A DNA stretch of 64,000 nucleotides from Chelydra serpentina (taxonomy: Eukaryota; Chordata; Testudines; Chelydridae): positions 496,001 to 560,000 of the forward strand of contig JBAIAC010000132.1 of assembly GCA_037349315.1 (NCBI GenBank), written 5' to 3'. A model generated the notes under the pieces. It had not been told where the DNA came from and ran no database searches. It worked only from the letters and a program-made list of their open reading frames with translations. Position 1 is the stretch's first letter; the number at the start of each line of letters is the position of its first letter. This document shows positions 54,501 to 64,000 of the stretch, in pieces. Position numbers and translations under genes: made by a program.

Positions 54501-54926
54501 TTACCCCATGTGGCCACCCGGTGTCACTCTCGCTCTCTGAGAGAGACGCTGTGTGTGTTACCCCACGTGGCCACCCGGTGTTACTGTCGCTCTCTGAGAG
54601 AGACGCTGTGTGCGTTACCCCACGTGGCCACCCAGTGTCACTGTTGCTCTCTGAGAGAGACGCTGTGTGCATTACCCCACGTGGCCACCCGGTGTCACTG
54701 TTGCTCTCTGAGTGAGACGCTGTGTGCATTACCCCACGTGGCCACCCGGTGTCACTGTTGCTCTCTGAGAGACGCTGTGTGCATTACCCCACGTGGCCAC
54801 CCGGTGTCACTGTTGCTCTCAGAGAGACGCTGTGTGCATTACCCCACGTGGCCACCCGGTGTCACTGTTGCTCTCTGAGAGACGCTGTGTGCATTACCCC
54901 ACATAGCCACCCGGTGTCACTGTCGC
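48585..54926 (-). repeat. 57-bp satellite array, right arm (about 111 units)
   Basis: The same 57-bp unit as at 39771-46248 but in reverse orientation (GGTGTCACTGTTGCTCTCTG, AGAGAGACGCTGTGTGC, ATTACCCCACGTGGCCACC). It is more regular than the left array: fewer 4-bp losses, so one frame stays open for 1281 codons on the plus strand (49104-52949). Short losses resume after about 54760. The E-box CACGTG is kept in most units. Confidence 0.97.
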
Positions 54927-55610
54927 TTGTTCGTTGGGGGCGGGGCGAGAGCAGAAAGTTGTGGGGGTTGCAGAACAGGGTTTAGTTAATTTCACGTCAC
55001 GATCCCCCCAGGCCCTTTCCCTGCAGACACACACCCGACATTCTGCCATGCTGGGGAAACGCTTCGTCTCTTTACTCCAGTGGGGACCTGGCCCCTCCTG
55101 CCGGGGCTGAGCCCAGAGACATTTTCCAGCCTCCCCAGTAATACAGTCTGTGAAGGAAACGCTAGAAAGGAGCAGAAGCAAAGGGGCTGGGCAGGCTCCA
55201 TAGGGGACACCGGCTCCCACTGTTCCCTCCTGGGCCCCGGCCAAGCCTCTTGCTGGCAGAGAACAGCCGCCCCATCGCCACCCCAGAGGCAGCCACGTCT
55301 CGGGGCTCCCCAAACAGCCCCCCCAACCCCGACCCCCTTCGGGGAGTGACTCGGGGCAGCAATTTCCCTCCCGAACGAGGACAAAGGGCTGCAGATAAGC
55401 TGGAGGGGGGGGAAACATCCCAAATCTGGGGAGAATGTAAATGGCCATTGGAGACTGATGGAGAAAATGGGGCAAAAGAAGAGACGGGAGAGTCCGTCAT
55501 TGTAGGATTTCTGTAGCCACATGTGGTGAGGGGAGAGCGAAGGGGAAGAAGCGGAGAGAGAATTGTGATCAGTGTGTGAGAGGAACGTGGCACAAGGATG
55601 AAAACAGCGC
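54927..55610. other. No gene seen
   Basis: Unique-looking DNA after the right array. No exon with convincing splice context is recognised. Confidence 0.4.
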
Positions 55611-55735
55611 CACACACACACACAGACACACACACACACTGACACACACACACAGTAACACACACACACACTGACACACACACTCAGTAACACACACACA
55701 CTGACACACACACACACACTGACACTTTCTTCTCC
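55611..55735. repeat. Compound (CA)n microsatellite
   Basis: CA runs interrupted by CTGACA and GTAACA, about 125 bp. It gives spurious CVCVC reading frames on the minus strand. Confidence 0.92.
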
Positions 55736-55934
55736 CCCCCGGACTTTCCTGGCTCCCAGGGGACGCTCCACCCCCCACGTGTCCCACTGACCTTCCCCCG
55801 CCCGCAGCTCCGGCTCGTCCCCCCGCCGCCCCCGGCCCCACACAGGGGAACCCCCCGGCCCCAGGCTCTGTCCCTCCTGGACAACTGCCACCAGCGCTGC
55901 CGGCAAACACGGGACTCCCCCAGGGAGCCGCTGC

Positions 55935-56510
55935 TAAGCCCCGCCCCCGGCTCCCAATGGAACCAGAGCCCCGCCCCCAGGATCTGCCCCGCCCCCGGCT
56001 CACAATGGAGCCAGAGCCCCGCCCCCAGGAGCTGCCCCGCCCCCTGCTCACAATGGAGCCAGAGCCCAGTCCCCAGGAGCTGCCCCGCCCCCGGGCTGTG
56101 CCAGAGCCCCGCCCCCTGGAGCTGCCCCACCCCCGGCTCACAATGGAGCCAGAGCCCCGCCCCCAGGAGCTGCCCCGCCCCCGGGTTGTGCCAGAGCCCC
56201 GCCCCCAGGAGCTTCCCCGCCCCCAGGCTACGCCAGAGCCCCGCCCCCAGGAGCTGCCCCGCCCCCGGCTCACAATGGGGCCAGAGCCACGCCCCCAGGA
56301 CCTGCCCCGCCCCCAGGCTGTGCCAGAGCCACGCCCCCAGGACCTGCCCCGCCCCCGGGCTGTGCCAGAGCCCCACCCCCAGGAGCTGCCCCGCCCCCGG
56401 GCTGTGCCAGAGCCCCGCCCTGAGGAGCTGCCCCGCCCCCGGCTCACAATGGAGCCAGGGCCCCGCCCCCAGGAGCTGCCCCGCCCCCAGGAGCTGCTCC
56501 GGCTCCTCCC
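55935..56510. repeat. GC-box minisatellite with promoter-like units
   Basis: About a dozen imperfect 48-54-bp units with CACAATGGAGCCAGAGCC and CCGCCCCCAGGAGCTGCC. Each has one or two GC boxes (CCGCCCC). The first unit reads CTCCCAATGG, an intact CCAAT box, and in its complement CCATTGGGAGCCGGG resembles 672-690 in the KRAB-side promoter. Confidence 0.85.
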
Positions 56511-57040
56511 TCCTTCCCAGCCCCCACCGCTCCCAGCTGCTCCCTTCCTGTGTCTGCAAATCCCCCCGGGGGGGCTGCAGCGCTCACTGGGGCTGTCTCC
56601 AGGGGCCGATGTTGCCTCCATCTGTGCTTCACCTGGGGGAGGGGGGAGGAGCTGGGCCCAGGGTGAGCCAGCAAAGTGCGGGGGCAGGGAAAGAAGGGCT
56701 GTGGGGAAAGGGGGGTGTTTTACAGGAGGGGGAGGGGTGGATCCCGGGGGCGTCAGGAGAACTTGGGCAGCAAAGGCTCTGGGACATTGAGGGGACCCCC
56801 CTGGGGGTCCCGGTGTTGGCCAGGGTTTGTACAGCACCTCGCACAATGGGGGGGGGTCCCAATCTCAGTCCTGGGCTGTGGAGAACCTGGGAGCCCCGAT
56901 CTCTGGTTCCTGATCACAGGTGCTGGGAATGGAGAGAGAGAAGCTCAGCACGGGAAGGGTTAATCCAGCGGTGGGTGCTGGCCCCGCTGGGCAGCGCTGC
57001 TGCTCTTAGGAGCGGCTCTTAGACCCCAGAGCGATCCCAG
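56511..57040. other. GC-rich DNA, no gene seen
   Basis: CpG-poor to moderate GC-rich DNA following the minisatellite. A promoter on the minus strand is possible but no exon was identified. Confidence 0.35.
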
Positions 57041-57112
57041 TCCCATGTGGTCTAGTGGGCAGGAGTCCTGGTTTTCACCCTCGTGGCCTAGGCTCAATTC
57101 CCAGGGTGGGAA
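57041..57112 (+). tRNA. tRNA-Glu (TTC), degenerate
   Basis: A 72-nt tRNA-Glu with loop TTTTCAC. The acceptor TCCCATG/GGTGGGA is nearly complete, but the anticodon stem CCTGG/CCTCG has two mismatches and the B box reads GGCTCAATTCC. Probably a pseudogene. Confidence 0.65.
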
Positions 57113-57700
57113 TAGTGCTGAGCTTTCGCTCAGGGGGAGGCAGGAAATGAAAGGAAGGTGGCAGGATCCTGCCAGCAGGGGAGATGGACAGTGCTGGGAG
57201 GGGCTCCCAGAAGTGGGGGTGGGGGGCAGAGGTCTGGGGGGAGATCAGGGAAGGATCCCAGCAGTGTGGGACGTGGGCAGCATGGAGAGCACAGGCCTGG
57301 CACGGGGACTGGGGAGAGCGAACGTGTCCCTCTAAACTCACCCACCGCAGACTAGGCAGGCCGGGAAGAAGGACGTATTAGTTGGTTAATGTCAATCTCT
57401 GTGTAAACACACAAACCAATGGCAACATATTTCCATCGATTATAATCAAACTGACAGATGGGCAAAGTAAGAAACATGCTGCGTGAGAACATCTCCTATT
57501 CTCATCCTATGGGGTTCCCTGCTGCCTTCGGCACCACCATGTGGGTGTTTCAATTCCCTCCTCGTTTTCACACAGAGACACAAGTTCCTTTGCACGGATA
57601 CATGGACAGCAAAATCTTCCTGTGTCTCTTGTCTGAGCCAGGGCATTCGATTCCTTACAAACCTTCTCTCCTGCAGTGACAATGGTCAGACAGAGGGGAG
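57113..57700. other. tRNA-flanking DNA, no gene seen
   Basis: 57480-57700 recurs in part at 11750-12000 and, inverted, at 30700-30900, the upstream flank of tRNA-Ser cassettes. Confidence 0.4.
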
Positions 57701-57824
57701 TAGGGTGACCAGACAGCAAATGTGAAAAATCAGGATGGGGGGTGGGGGGTAATAGGAGCCTATATAACAAAAAGACCCAAAAATCGGGACTGTCCCTATA
57801 AAATCGGGACATCTGGTCACCCTA
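57701..57824. mobile_element. 124-bp hAT-like MITE
   Basis: TAGGGTGACCAGA and TCTGGTCACCCTA form perfect terminal inverted repeats. The flanking 8-mers GAGGGGAG and GAAGGGAC match at six positions, a decayed duplication. It is the same family as 28787-28905. Confidence 0.85.
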
Positions 57825-58284
57825 GAAGGGACGTGGCCACCTTTCCCCCGGCAGTGAGATATTCCATCTCCTCGTTCTTCATGCTGCTGTTGTTATTCCA
57901 TGAATCATCAAAGATGGAATAAAAAGCTGAGCTTACTCCAGGGTGAGGAAAGAAAGGAGCCACCAACTCCCCCCAAAAATCTCAGTGCTCCAAAGAAAAC
58001 CTGCCCCTGCTATCGGCATCACTGATGTGCTGGGGATAGGATGGGGAAAGGGACTGTCTGAATTGTCTAGGCAGGGAATAAACCATCTACAGCAACATCA
58101 TTAACCACAAACACACTCTCATCATTCTCCAGCCAGCAGGGAAATGAGCAGGAATTCTTGCTGTTCAGCCATGGACACACTTACACAATGGCACGGCAGT
58201 GAGTGTGTTGTGGAAGCTGGTCTGAGGAAACGATCACTCAGTGAGAACAGAACTAGAGTGTAGTGAGAAAACTGCACAAAGCCA

Positions 58285-58366
58285 GTAGTTGTGGCCGAGT
58301 GGTGAAGGCGATGGGCTAGAAATCCATTGGGGTTTCCCTGCACAGGTTTGAATCCTGTCAACTACG
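58285..58366 (+). tRNA. tRNA-Ser (AGA), T-loop variant
   Basis: An 82-nt copy like 31777-31858. All stems pair, but the T loop reads TTTGAAT, losing C56, which normally contacts G19. Function is uncertain. The flanks (58090-58590) match 31570-32100. Confidence 0.85.
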
Positions 58367-59637
58367 GAGGAACTTGTGGTTCTTTGGTTTCAGTCCCTGA
58401 GCATCCTTGGTGGCAAGGGGAGCTCGGTCTTGTCTCACTCTCAGGCTGTGTCCACACTACAGAGTTACGCTGCTTTAGTTGAAGTGTTTTAATTAAACAC
58501 TCTGCTCCTTGTGTCACCAGAGCGCATCCACTCTAGCAACTCTTGCGTCGCTCCAAAGAGCAGTGCATTGTGGGTAGCTATCACATTCCCAGCCCCATGC
58601 CCTGACTCCTACACTCCCTCACACTCCCCATCTCCCAGTCCTGACTCCTGCACCCCCACACATAACCAGCCCCCCACACCCCATGTTCTGACTCATGCAC
58701 CCCCCTCACACACCCCACCCCACCAGACAGGAGCTCCTGCACACACACCCCACATCCCAACCTGCCCCCCTTGCACCAAATGGGAGCTGCTGTCAGGTAA
58801 GCGCTCCACACCCCAACCCCCTGCCCCAACCCTGAGCCCCCTCCCTCACCCTGGCTCCTGGCCAGACCCTGCACCCCAACCCCCAGCCTGCTCCTGCCCC
58901 CTAACTCCCTCCCAGACCCTGCACCCCCAGCCCTGTGCTCAGTGCACCCTCACCCTCAGCTCAGTGCAGAGAGAGACGCAGAGAATGGTCTAGAACAAGG
59001 GAGAAGGTAGGTACCCGCTCTATGTGGGCAGGGGTGGGGAGGGGGAATCCTGTTTACCACTTCCCAGCCCTTCTGCGCTTGCAGTTTACCCCCAGCCCCT
59101 CCCTTGCTCCAGGGACCAACCCTAGCTCCCGCCCCACTGTGCTATTGACCCGGCCCCTGCCTTGCTCCAGTCAGCAGGGACTAATCCTCCCCCCATGTCC
59201 CACTGTGCTCATCTGGCCCCTGACCCCTGCCTCGCTCCAGCTGGGGACCAATCCTTCCCGCCCTGTTCATGCCCACCGTGCTCTTGCCCCTGGCCCCTTC
59301 ATTCCACAGGGGGGGCCCCAGAAATATGTTTCGCGCCAGGCCCACAAAAACTAATCCAGCTCTGGATACCAGACTGGGATGGGGATTGCATTGTCCTTTA
59401 TTTGTATTTCCAATGGCATTTCCTTCTGTGATTTCGTTTTTCTTTGTCGAACGCTGTTTTCTCCTGGATCTGAGATTTAACTAGAAAAAGAAGAAGGCCT
59501 CTGGGCGCCAGATGGAGGAACAGGCTGGGGCTAGGGCTGCTAAGGGAGCCAGAGTAGCAAATTTTCTGTATTGTTTCCTGCCCTCTTTTTCTTGACTAGT
59601 TTCTCTTCTGCACCAAACTTGCACTTTCTTTATGTGA
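58367..59637. other. Cassette flanks and C-rich repeat, no gene seen
   Basis: 58367-58590 is the flank shared with 31859-32080. 58575-58930 is the C-rich interspersed repeat also at 17620-17880. 59461-59637 is the tRNA-Lys upstream flank. Confidence 0.45.
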
Positions 59638-59710
59638 GCCTGGCTAGCTCAGTGGGTAGAGCATCAGACTTTTAATCTGAGGGTCCAGGGTTCATGTCTC
59701 TGGTCAGGTG
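59638..59710 (+). tRNA. tRNA-Lys (TTT)
   Basis: A 73-nt tRNA-Lys with intact D, anticodon and T stems; A58 in the T loop is replaced by T. It heads a Lys-Gln cassette with the gene at 60008. Confidence 0.85.
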
Positions 59711-60007
59711 TAAGGAGAATCAGTACCTACTATCATCAATTTCCTTTTCTTTTCAGGACCTGGGCTTTCCTAGGAAGGGCCATTTTCTGCCTGGGACTGA
59801 AGGGGCAACTTTCTCCCATGCCCACTGGCCTCACCGTCTGGAGGAAGAAAGGCTTCTGGGTCTACAGGAAACCGCTGTGTGCCGACTTGTTGAGCAAATA
59901 CAGGGCTGGCCAGAGAAGCCATAGAAGCCTTGAGCAAGGGAGGCAAAAAATTGTCCACCCGGGGTCTTGTACACCGGAAATCAGATGAACACAAGATTAC
60001 CATCCTT

Positions 60008-60079
60008 GGTCCCATGGTGTAAGGGCCAACATTCAGGGCTTTGAATCCTGCAATCCAAGTTCAAGTCTCGGTGGGACTT
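60008..60079 (+). tRNA. tRNA-Gln (TTG)
   Basis: A 72-nt tRNA-Gln with acceptor GGTCCCA/TGGGACT and anticodon arm CAGGG-CTTTGAA-TCCTG. The T stem has one mismatch (51:63) and the D stem is weak. The best of the three Gln copies. Confidence 0.8.
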
Positions 60080-60879
60080 TGGGGCAGCTCTTTTGCCACC
60101 TAACACTCCTGGGTGTTCCAAGGCTTCGTCTTGCTCTCTCCAATGACGTGGGAGCCTGTCTTTTGCCGGCTCGCTGTTGTGACTTGACCGCCAGGGGGGA
60201 CGATGGATCCAGAAGGCTGGTCATGCCTGGAGTCCTGTAGGTAGGGGTGCGAGCTCCATTTCCTCTGAGTCCTGAATCCGGGCTGCAGCCTGGCCTAGGA
60301 GGCAGCCCGATGGGTTGACCTACTGCCCAACCTTCTGCTGATGAACCTCAGCCCCCACCCGGGCAGGGTTTGATGCATCACTTAAATGCCAGGACGCTGA
60401 GGGATTTCAGCCCCCTTTGTCCAGAGGGAACCTTCACCCCACTCCCAGCCAGATTCTTGTCCATGGGATCACTGTAGGGGGGCTGGGTGCCTCTTTGTCT
60501 TTTCTCTCTCTAGGACAGGCCAGGGGACTATAACTGGGGCATCTGAGCAGCCAGGACCTTCTGTGGAGCTGCCATTTCCCTTCCCCTGTATGGTCTCATC
60601 TGTCATTGACTCCAGCCTTTTTCTATCCATCCCCAGCTCATCCCAAGCCAGCTGCCCTCACCTCGAAAAGACAGTGTCCCCTGGGGGGTGTAAATCACTG
60701 ACCTCTCTCCTCTTTGAGCACTGACTGCCCCTCCATTTCCTGGCCTCTCAGTCTGTGCAGATGGGACCTTCCCCTCCCGTACCTTCTCCTTCCTCATCCC
60801 AAGCAGCACAGCGGGTGGGAATCTTAAAAGTACCCACATGACTTAGGAGCAGAAACCTCCACAGATCCTCTTTGGGGTC
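60080..60879. other. tRNA-Gln downstream flank, no gene seen
   Basis: 60110-60300 recurs at 39310-39500, where the tRNA-Gln is missing. The rest is unrecognised. Confidence 0.45.
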
Positions 60880-60946
60880 CTCAAGGATTGAACTCACAAC
60901 CCTGGGTTTAGCAGATCTATGCTCAAACCACTGAGCTATCCCCCCT
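60880..60946 (-). mobile_element. 5' fragment of a Cry I-like SINE
   Basis: Only the tRNA-like part is left (minus strand: GATAGCTCAGTGGTTTGAGC to GAGTTCAATCCTTGAG). The CR1-like tail is missing. Confidence 0.75.
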
Positions 60947-61229
60947 GCCTGAGCCCCACCACCACCACCTTCCAGCAGGGGGTGGCAGCCCCCCCCAATG
61001 CAGGTGAGAGGCTGAGTGTATCTCTGCACCCTGAGTCCAGGGCACGACTCTCTCTCCCCACACATAGAATCTGGCCCTGCTGCAAAGTGACCCCAAAGAA
61101 CCAGCAGCCTCCAGGACAGCAGGATCGGCCTCAGAGCAGGGACTGTGTCCCCCATGCTGCTGTGAGGCCACTGGATGCTCTGGAGACAGGAGGGCTCTGA
61201 GTGTAAACCAGAGCAAACACAGCCCCTCT

Positions 61230-61301
61230 GGGGATGTAGCTCAGTGGTAGAGCGCATGCTTTGCATGTATGAGGCCCTGGGTTCACTCCCCACCATCTCC
61301 A
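61230..61301 (+). tRNA. tRNA-Ala (TGC)
   Basis: A 72-nt tRNA-Ala with complete anticodon arm CATGC-TTTGCAT-GTATG and acceptor GGGGATG/CATCTCC. The T loop reads TTCACTC, losing A58, and pair 49:65 mismatches, so activity is uncertain. Confidence 0.82.
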
Positions 61302-62276
61302 AATTCTCTTTTCACCGGGCTGCTTTGCTCACGCCCAGAGGGGAGGCTCCCCAGCAGTCTCCCTGCAGGAGTTTCAGTCCTGCTCAGTGAGGGGCAAGTG
61401 CCTATTGCAGGGAAGGTCTGTGGGGGTTTCTGCTCCTAAAGTCACCTGGATACTTTTGAGATTCCCACCCGCTGTGCTGCTTGGGACGATGGTGGACGAG
61501 GAAGGAGAAGGTACGGGAGGGAAAGGTCCCATCTGCATAGACTGAGAGGCCAGGAAAAGGATGGGCAGTCAGTGTTCAGAGAGGAGAGAGGTCAGTGATA
61601 CAGACTCTGTGACAGAGACTGACTGGGGCTCCTCTCGGCACGGCCCCAATGGGGAAGGAAAGAGACCGGTGGGGGGAGGGAGTAGACGGGCAGAAGGAGT
61701 CAAATGGGGCTAAACCAGAATAGAGATTTTCTTCCGGTTAAAATGTCCTGAAGTCTGGTCGCTGAAAACCCCATCTGGAGCGAGGTGTGAACCAGCAGCC
61801 TGTCAATGCCCAGGCAAAGGGGTGACCCCCAGAGACTGAGAGCTGCCGACTGCCCCGCTGGGGCTAAGACGCACCTGCCGTGGTGCCCCTGGTTGGTGCA
61901 AAGGAGACTCTGGCTGGGGTGCTGAGTTCAGCCCTTACCCGGAGCCCTGGTGTCTATTCCCCATGTAGCTTCCCCACTTGCTTTGCCTCATTCCCGTGGA
62001 AAGTGCCGTACCAGGGTAATGGGAGTAAGTTCTAAACTGGGGAGGTTGGTGCAAAGCTTGGGAACTCCCCTCCCCCCGCCCCCCTGTGCTGCCGTTAGCT
62101 CTGGGTGGGTTGTTCCCGGGCAGGGAGAATCGATTTATTTGCTGCTGAGAAAGCTGCCAGGACAGGTCTGTGGGCACCAGATCTCCCGGCTCCTCCCAGC
62201 ACAGCCCAGGCTCCATCCCTGCCCCAGTCACTACTGGAGGAGGGTCCTAGACGCACTGAGCATGAGACCTTTACAA
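61302..62276. other. No gene seen
   Basis: Flank of tRNA-Ala, similar in part to 12760-12850, then unrecognised DNA up to tRNA-Met. Confidence 0.4.
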
Positions 62277-62349
62277 GTCTTCTTAGCGCAGTCGGCAGAG
62301 CGTCAGTCTCATAATGTGAAGGTCCTGAGTTCAAGCCTCAAAGAGGGCA
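62277..62349 (+). tRNA. Elongator tRNA-Met (CAT)
   Basis: A 73-nt match to elongator tRNA-Met: acceptor GTCTTCT/AGAGGGC pairs, loop CTCATAA, T loop TTCAAGC. There is a G:G mismatch at 30:40 and C:A at 49:65. A TTTT terminator tract follows within 10 bp. Confidence 0.8.
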
Positions 62350-63304
62350 GCTGATTTTGCTCCTGGCTTCAGATTTTCTAGAGGAAATCAGAGAAAAGAG
62401 ACTGGAGCAGTGTGGTTTTGAGACACCCTCCCATCCAGCTCACACACACACAGACTTTTCGAAGGCATTAACTTTTCCTTCTCCTTTATGACTGGTTAAT
62501 GCAACTGGAAATAGGGATTCCTAGAGGCCCCGTTCCCAGAGCTCACACCCACAGGGCCACTCTCACCCCCCCCCACACACACACACCTACACCTCCCACC
62601 TGGTGGTGGGAGGGGAACAGGGGAAATGACAAAAGAAGTAAGAGATGAAGAGAAAGGAGGGAGGGATGGAGGAAAAGGTCAAACAAAAAGGACAAACCCT
62701 AATGTCCCCAGTGATTCTGAGGGACAAATCCTAAGTGGGAAATAAAATTCTGCCATCTGAAGCGACTGTTTTCCATGCCTAGAATTCAGCTGGCACCAGA
62801 TGGATCAGACTGAACAGGTCCCAAACCTCTCGGAGGCTCGTACCTTCTAACCAGGGACGTCTGTTTTCTAGGTAAGTCCGTAAAAGCAAAGGAGAAAACT
62901 CCAAAGAGGTTCCTCCTGGCGCTCACGTCCGTGAACCCTAATACTCTCTCAGTCCTCCGAGAGAGACCTCGACAAGGAGACTTGCTGAAGCAAAGCCACG
63001 GGGGTCTCCGAGGTTTCCCTGGCCCTGCGCCCCTGGCCTGGCCTGGCTGATGTCAGCATCTCTCTGTGAGGTCACCGCCTCCCACCACCTTTGACCAATA
63101 GGCCGAGGTCCTGCAAAAGGCCTTTGTGATGTCACTGCCACACCCCTCCCCTGCAGTGCTAATGTCCTGCCGCTGGCCAGACACTTGGGAGGTTTGAGCT
63201 ACTCCCTGGGGATCACCCCACTCAATGAGTGTCCATTCTAGGAAGCAAGCCGGCTGGACAGGAAAACTTCAGAGGCTGCTGCCAATGCTACACTCACTTT
63301 TTCA
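62350..63304. other. No gene seen; possible promoter-like stretch
   Basis: A short CA tract near 62570. 63040-63140 holds CACCTTTGACCAATAGG (CCAAT box) and several TGATGTCA/TGAGGTCA CRE-like words, which could be a promoter for a gene outside the window. No exon is identified. Confidence 0.3.
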
Positions 63305-63640
63305 GAAATTAGTAGACTTTATGGTCAGAAGAGACCATTAGAGCATCTAATCTGACCCCCTGCATCTCACAGGCCTCCTGTGTACCACAAGAGCTACTTT
63401 TGGGGCAAACACATTCCAGAAAGGCATCTAGTCTTCATTAAATGACATCAAGAGATGGAGAATCCACCACTTCCCTTGGTACCTTGTTCCTGTGGTGAAT
63501 AATCCTCGCTGTTGAATAATCCTCCCTGATTTGTAATTTGTCTCTTTTTACCTTCCAGCCATTGGATCTCGTTATGCCTTTCTCTGCTAGATTAAAGAGC
63601 CCTTTAATACCCAATATTTTCTCTCCATTAAGGCACCGGC
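63305..63640 (-). mobile_element. Old CR1-type LINE fragment
   Basis: Plus-strand words TTTATGGTCAGAAGAGACC, TCTGACCCCCTGCATCTCAC and TTGTAATTTGTCTCTTTTTA mark an older CR1 3' UTR in minus orientation. Confidence 0.65.
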
Positions 63641-64000
63641 TTGTCTGCCCCCCTCTGGGAGCTGAGAAGCTTTTTCAGACTCTCCCCCACTAGATGAGTC
63701 CAGCAGCACCTCACCCTGGTAGGAGACTCCTAAATTCCACCCTCCCTCCCTGGTTTCTCTGACCAGCTGATGGCGACAGCGTTCTCAGCCAACCCCAGCT
63801 CTCTGGTCTAGAAAGCAGCATCTAACCGGCCTTGGAACAGCTCCGGTTTGCTCGCTGGAGATATAATAAACCAGGAAAGAAGGTAAATGTCAGAAATGGA
63901 ACCTCAGCTCGCAAATAAACACCCTCGGGGATCCTTCTACACTCAGGGTATGTCTATGTTATGAAATTATGTCGAATTTATAGAAGTCGAGCTTCTATAG

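Noticed and set aside
39771..54926. CRISPR array
   Set aside because: Units are contiguous without unique spacers, and the genome is eukaryotic.
48452..54985. Open frames up to 1281 codons in the right array as genes
   Set aside because: Same reason; all phases repeat the unit and no signal distinguishes one as coding. Kept only as a point to test.
55569..57022. Gly/Arg- and Pro-rich frames of 277-425 codons
   Set aside because: They read through the GC-box minisatellite and the (CA)n tract on both strands at once.

Overview
The window looks like nuclear DNA of a reptile, most likely a cryptodiran turtle. The evidence is CR1 LINEs with the 8-bp ATTCTATG tail, several copies of the tortoise-type tRNA-derived SINE (Cry I-like) that shares its tail with CR1, gypsy LTR elements with TGT...ACA ends, hAT miniature elements, spliced KRAB exons and many eukaryotic tRNA genes with A/B boxes. 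Nothing prokaryotic is present. Species assignment is inference.

Layout. 0-6 kb: a GC-rich promoter with NRF1, CRE/ETS and ZNF143-type motifs, then two exons of a KRAB gene (4429-4517 and the 127-bp KRAB-A exon 5833-5959). No zinc-finger exon was found, so the gene is partial or dead. 6-23 kb: a tRNA cluster on both strands, interrupted by a gypsy-type LTR, a 45-bp minisatellite (7.6-9.0 kb) and a CR1 fragment. 23.3-29.3 kb: a nest of insertions, in which an older solo LTR is split by a 5.2-kb gypsy element with near-identical LTRs, a hAT MITE and SINEs. 29.8-34.7 kb: more tRNA genes, a 384-bp hAT element and a block duplicated elsewhere in the window. 34.75-39.0 kb: a CR1 copy whose 5' part is inverted. 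39.77-46.25 kb and 48.59-54.93 kb: two large arrays of a 57-bp satellite in opposite orientation around a 2.3-kb spacer made of duplicated tRNA-flank DNA. 55-64 kb: a (CA)n tract, a promoter-like GC-box minisatellite, more tRNA genes, a MITE and old CR1 pieces.

How the parts relate. About 34 tRNA genes or relics are recognisable. They fall into cassettes in which a tRNA and several hundred bp of flank were copied together (Lys-Gln, Lys-Thr, Val-Phe, Ser, Arg, Ala), in both orientations. Roughly a third keep a nearly intact cloverleaf; the rest carry stem mismatches, T-loop changes, anticodon changes or deletions. The 57-bp arrays start and stop in the flank of one of these cassettes (the tRNA-Val/Phe flank), on both sides, which ties the satellite to the same duplication process.

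The most unusual object is the pair of opposed 57-bp arrays, about 225 units. Most units contain the palindrome CCACGTGG (an E-box) and a second CTCTCT-N-AGAGAG palindrome, and 57 bp equals 19 codons, so long open frames run through the arrays on both strands. I treat these frames as by-products of the repeat, not as genes.
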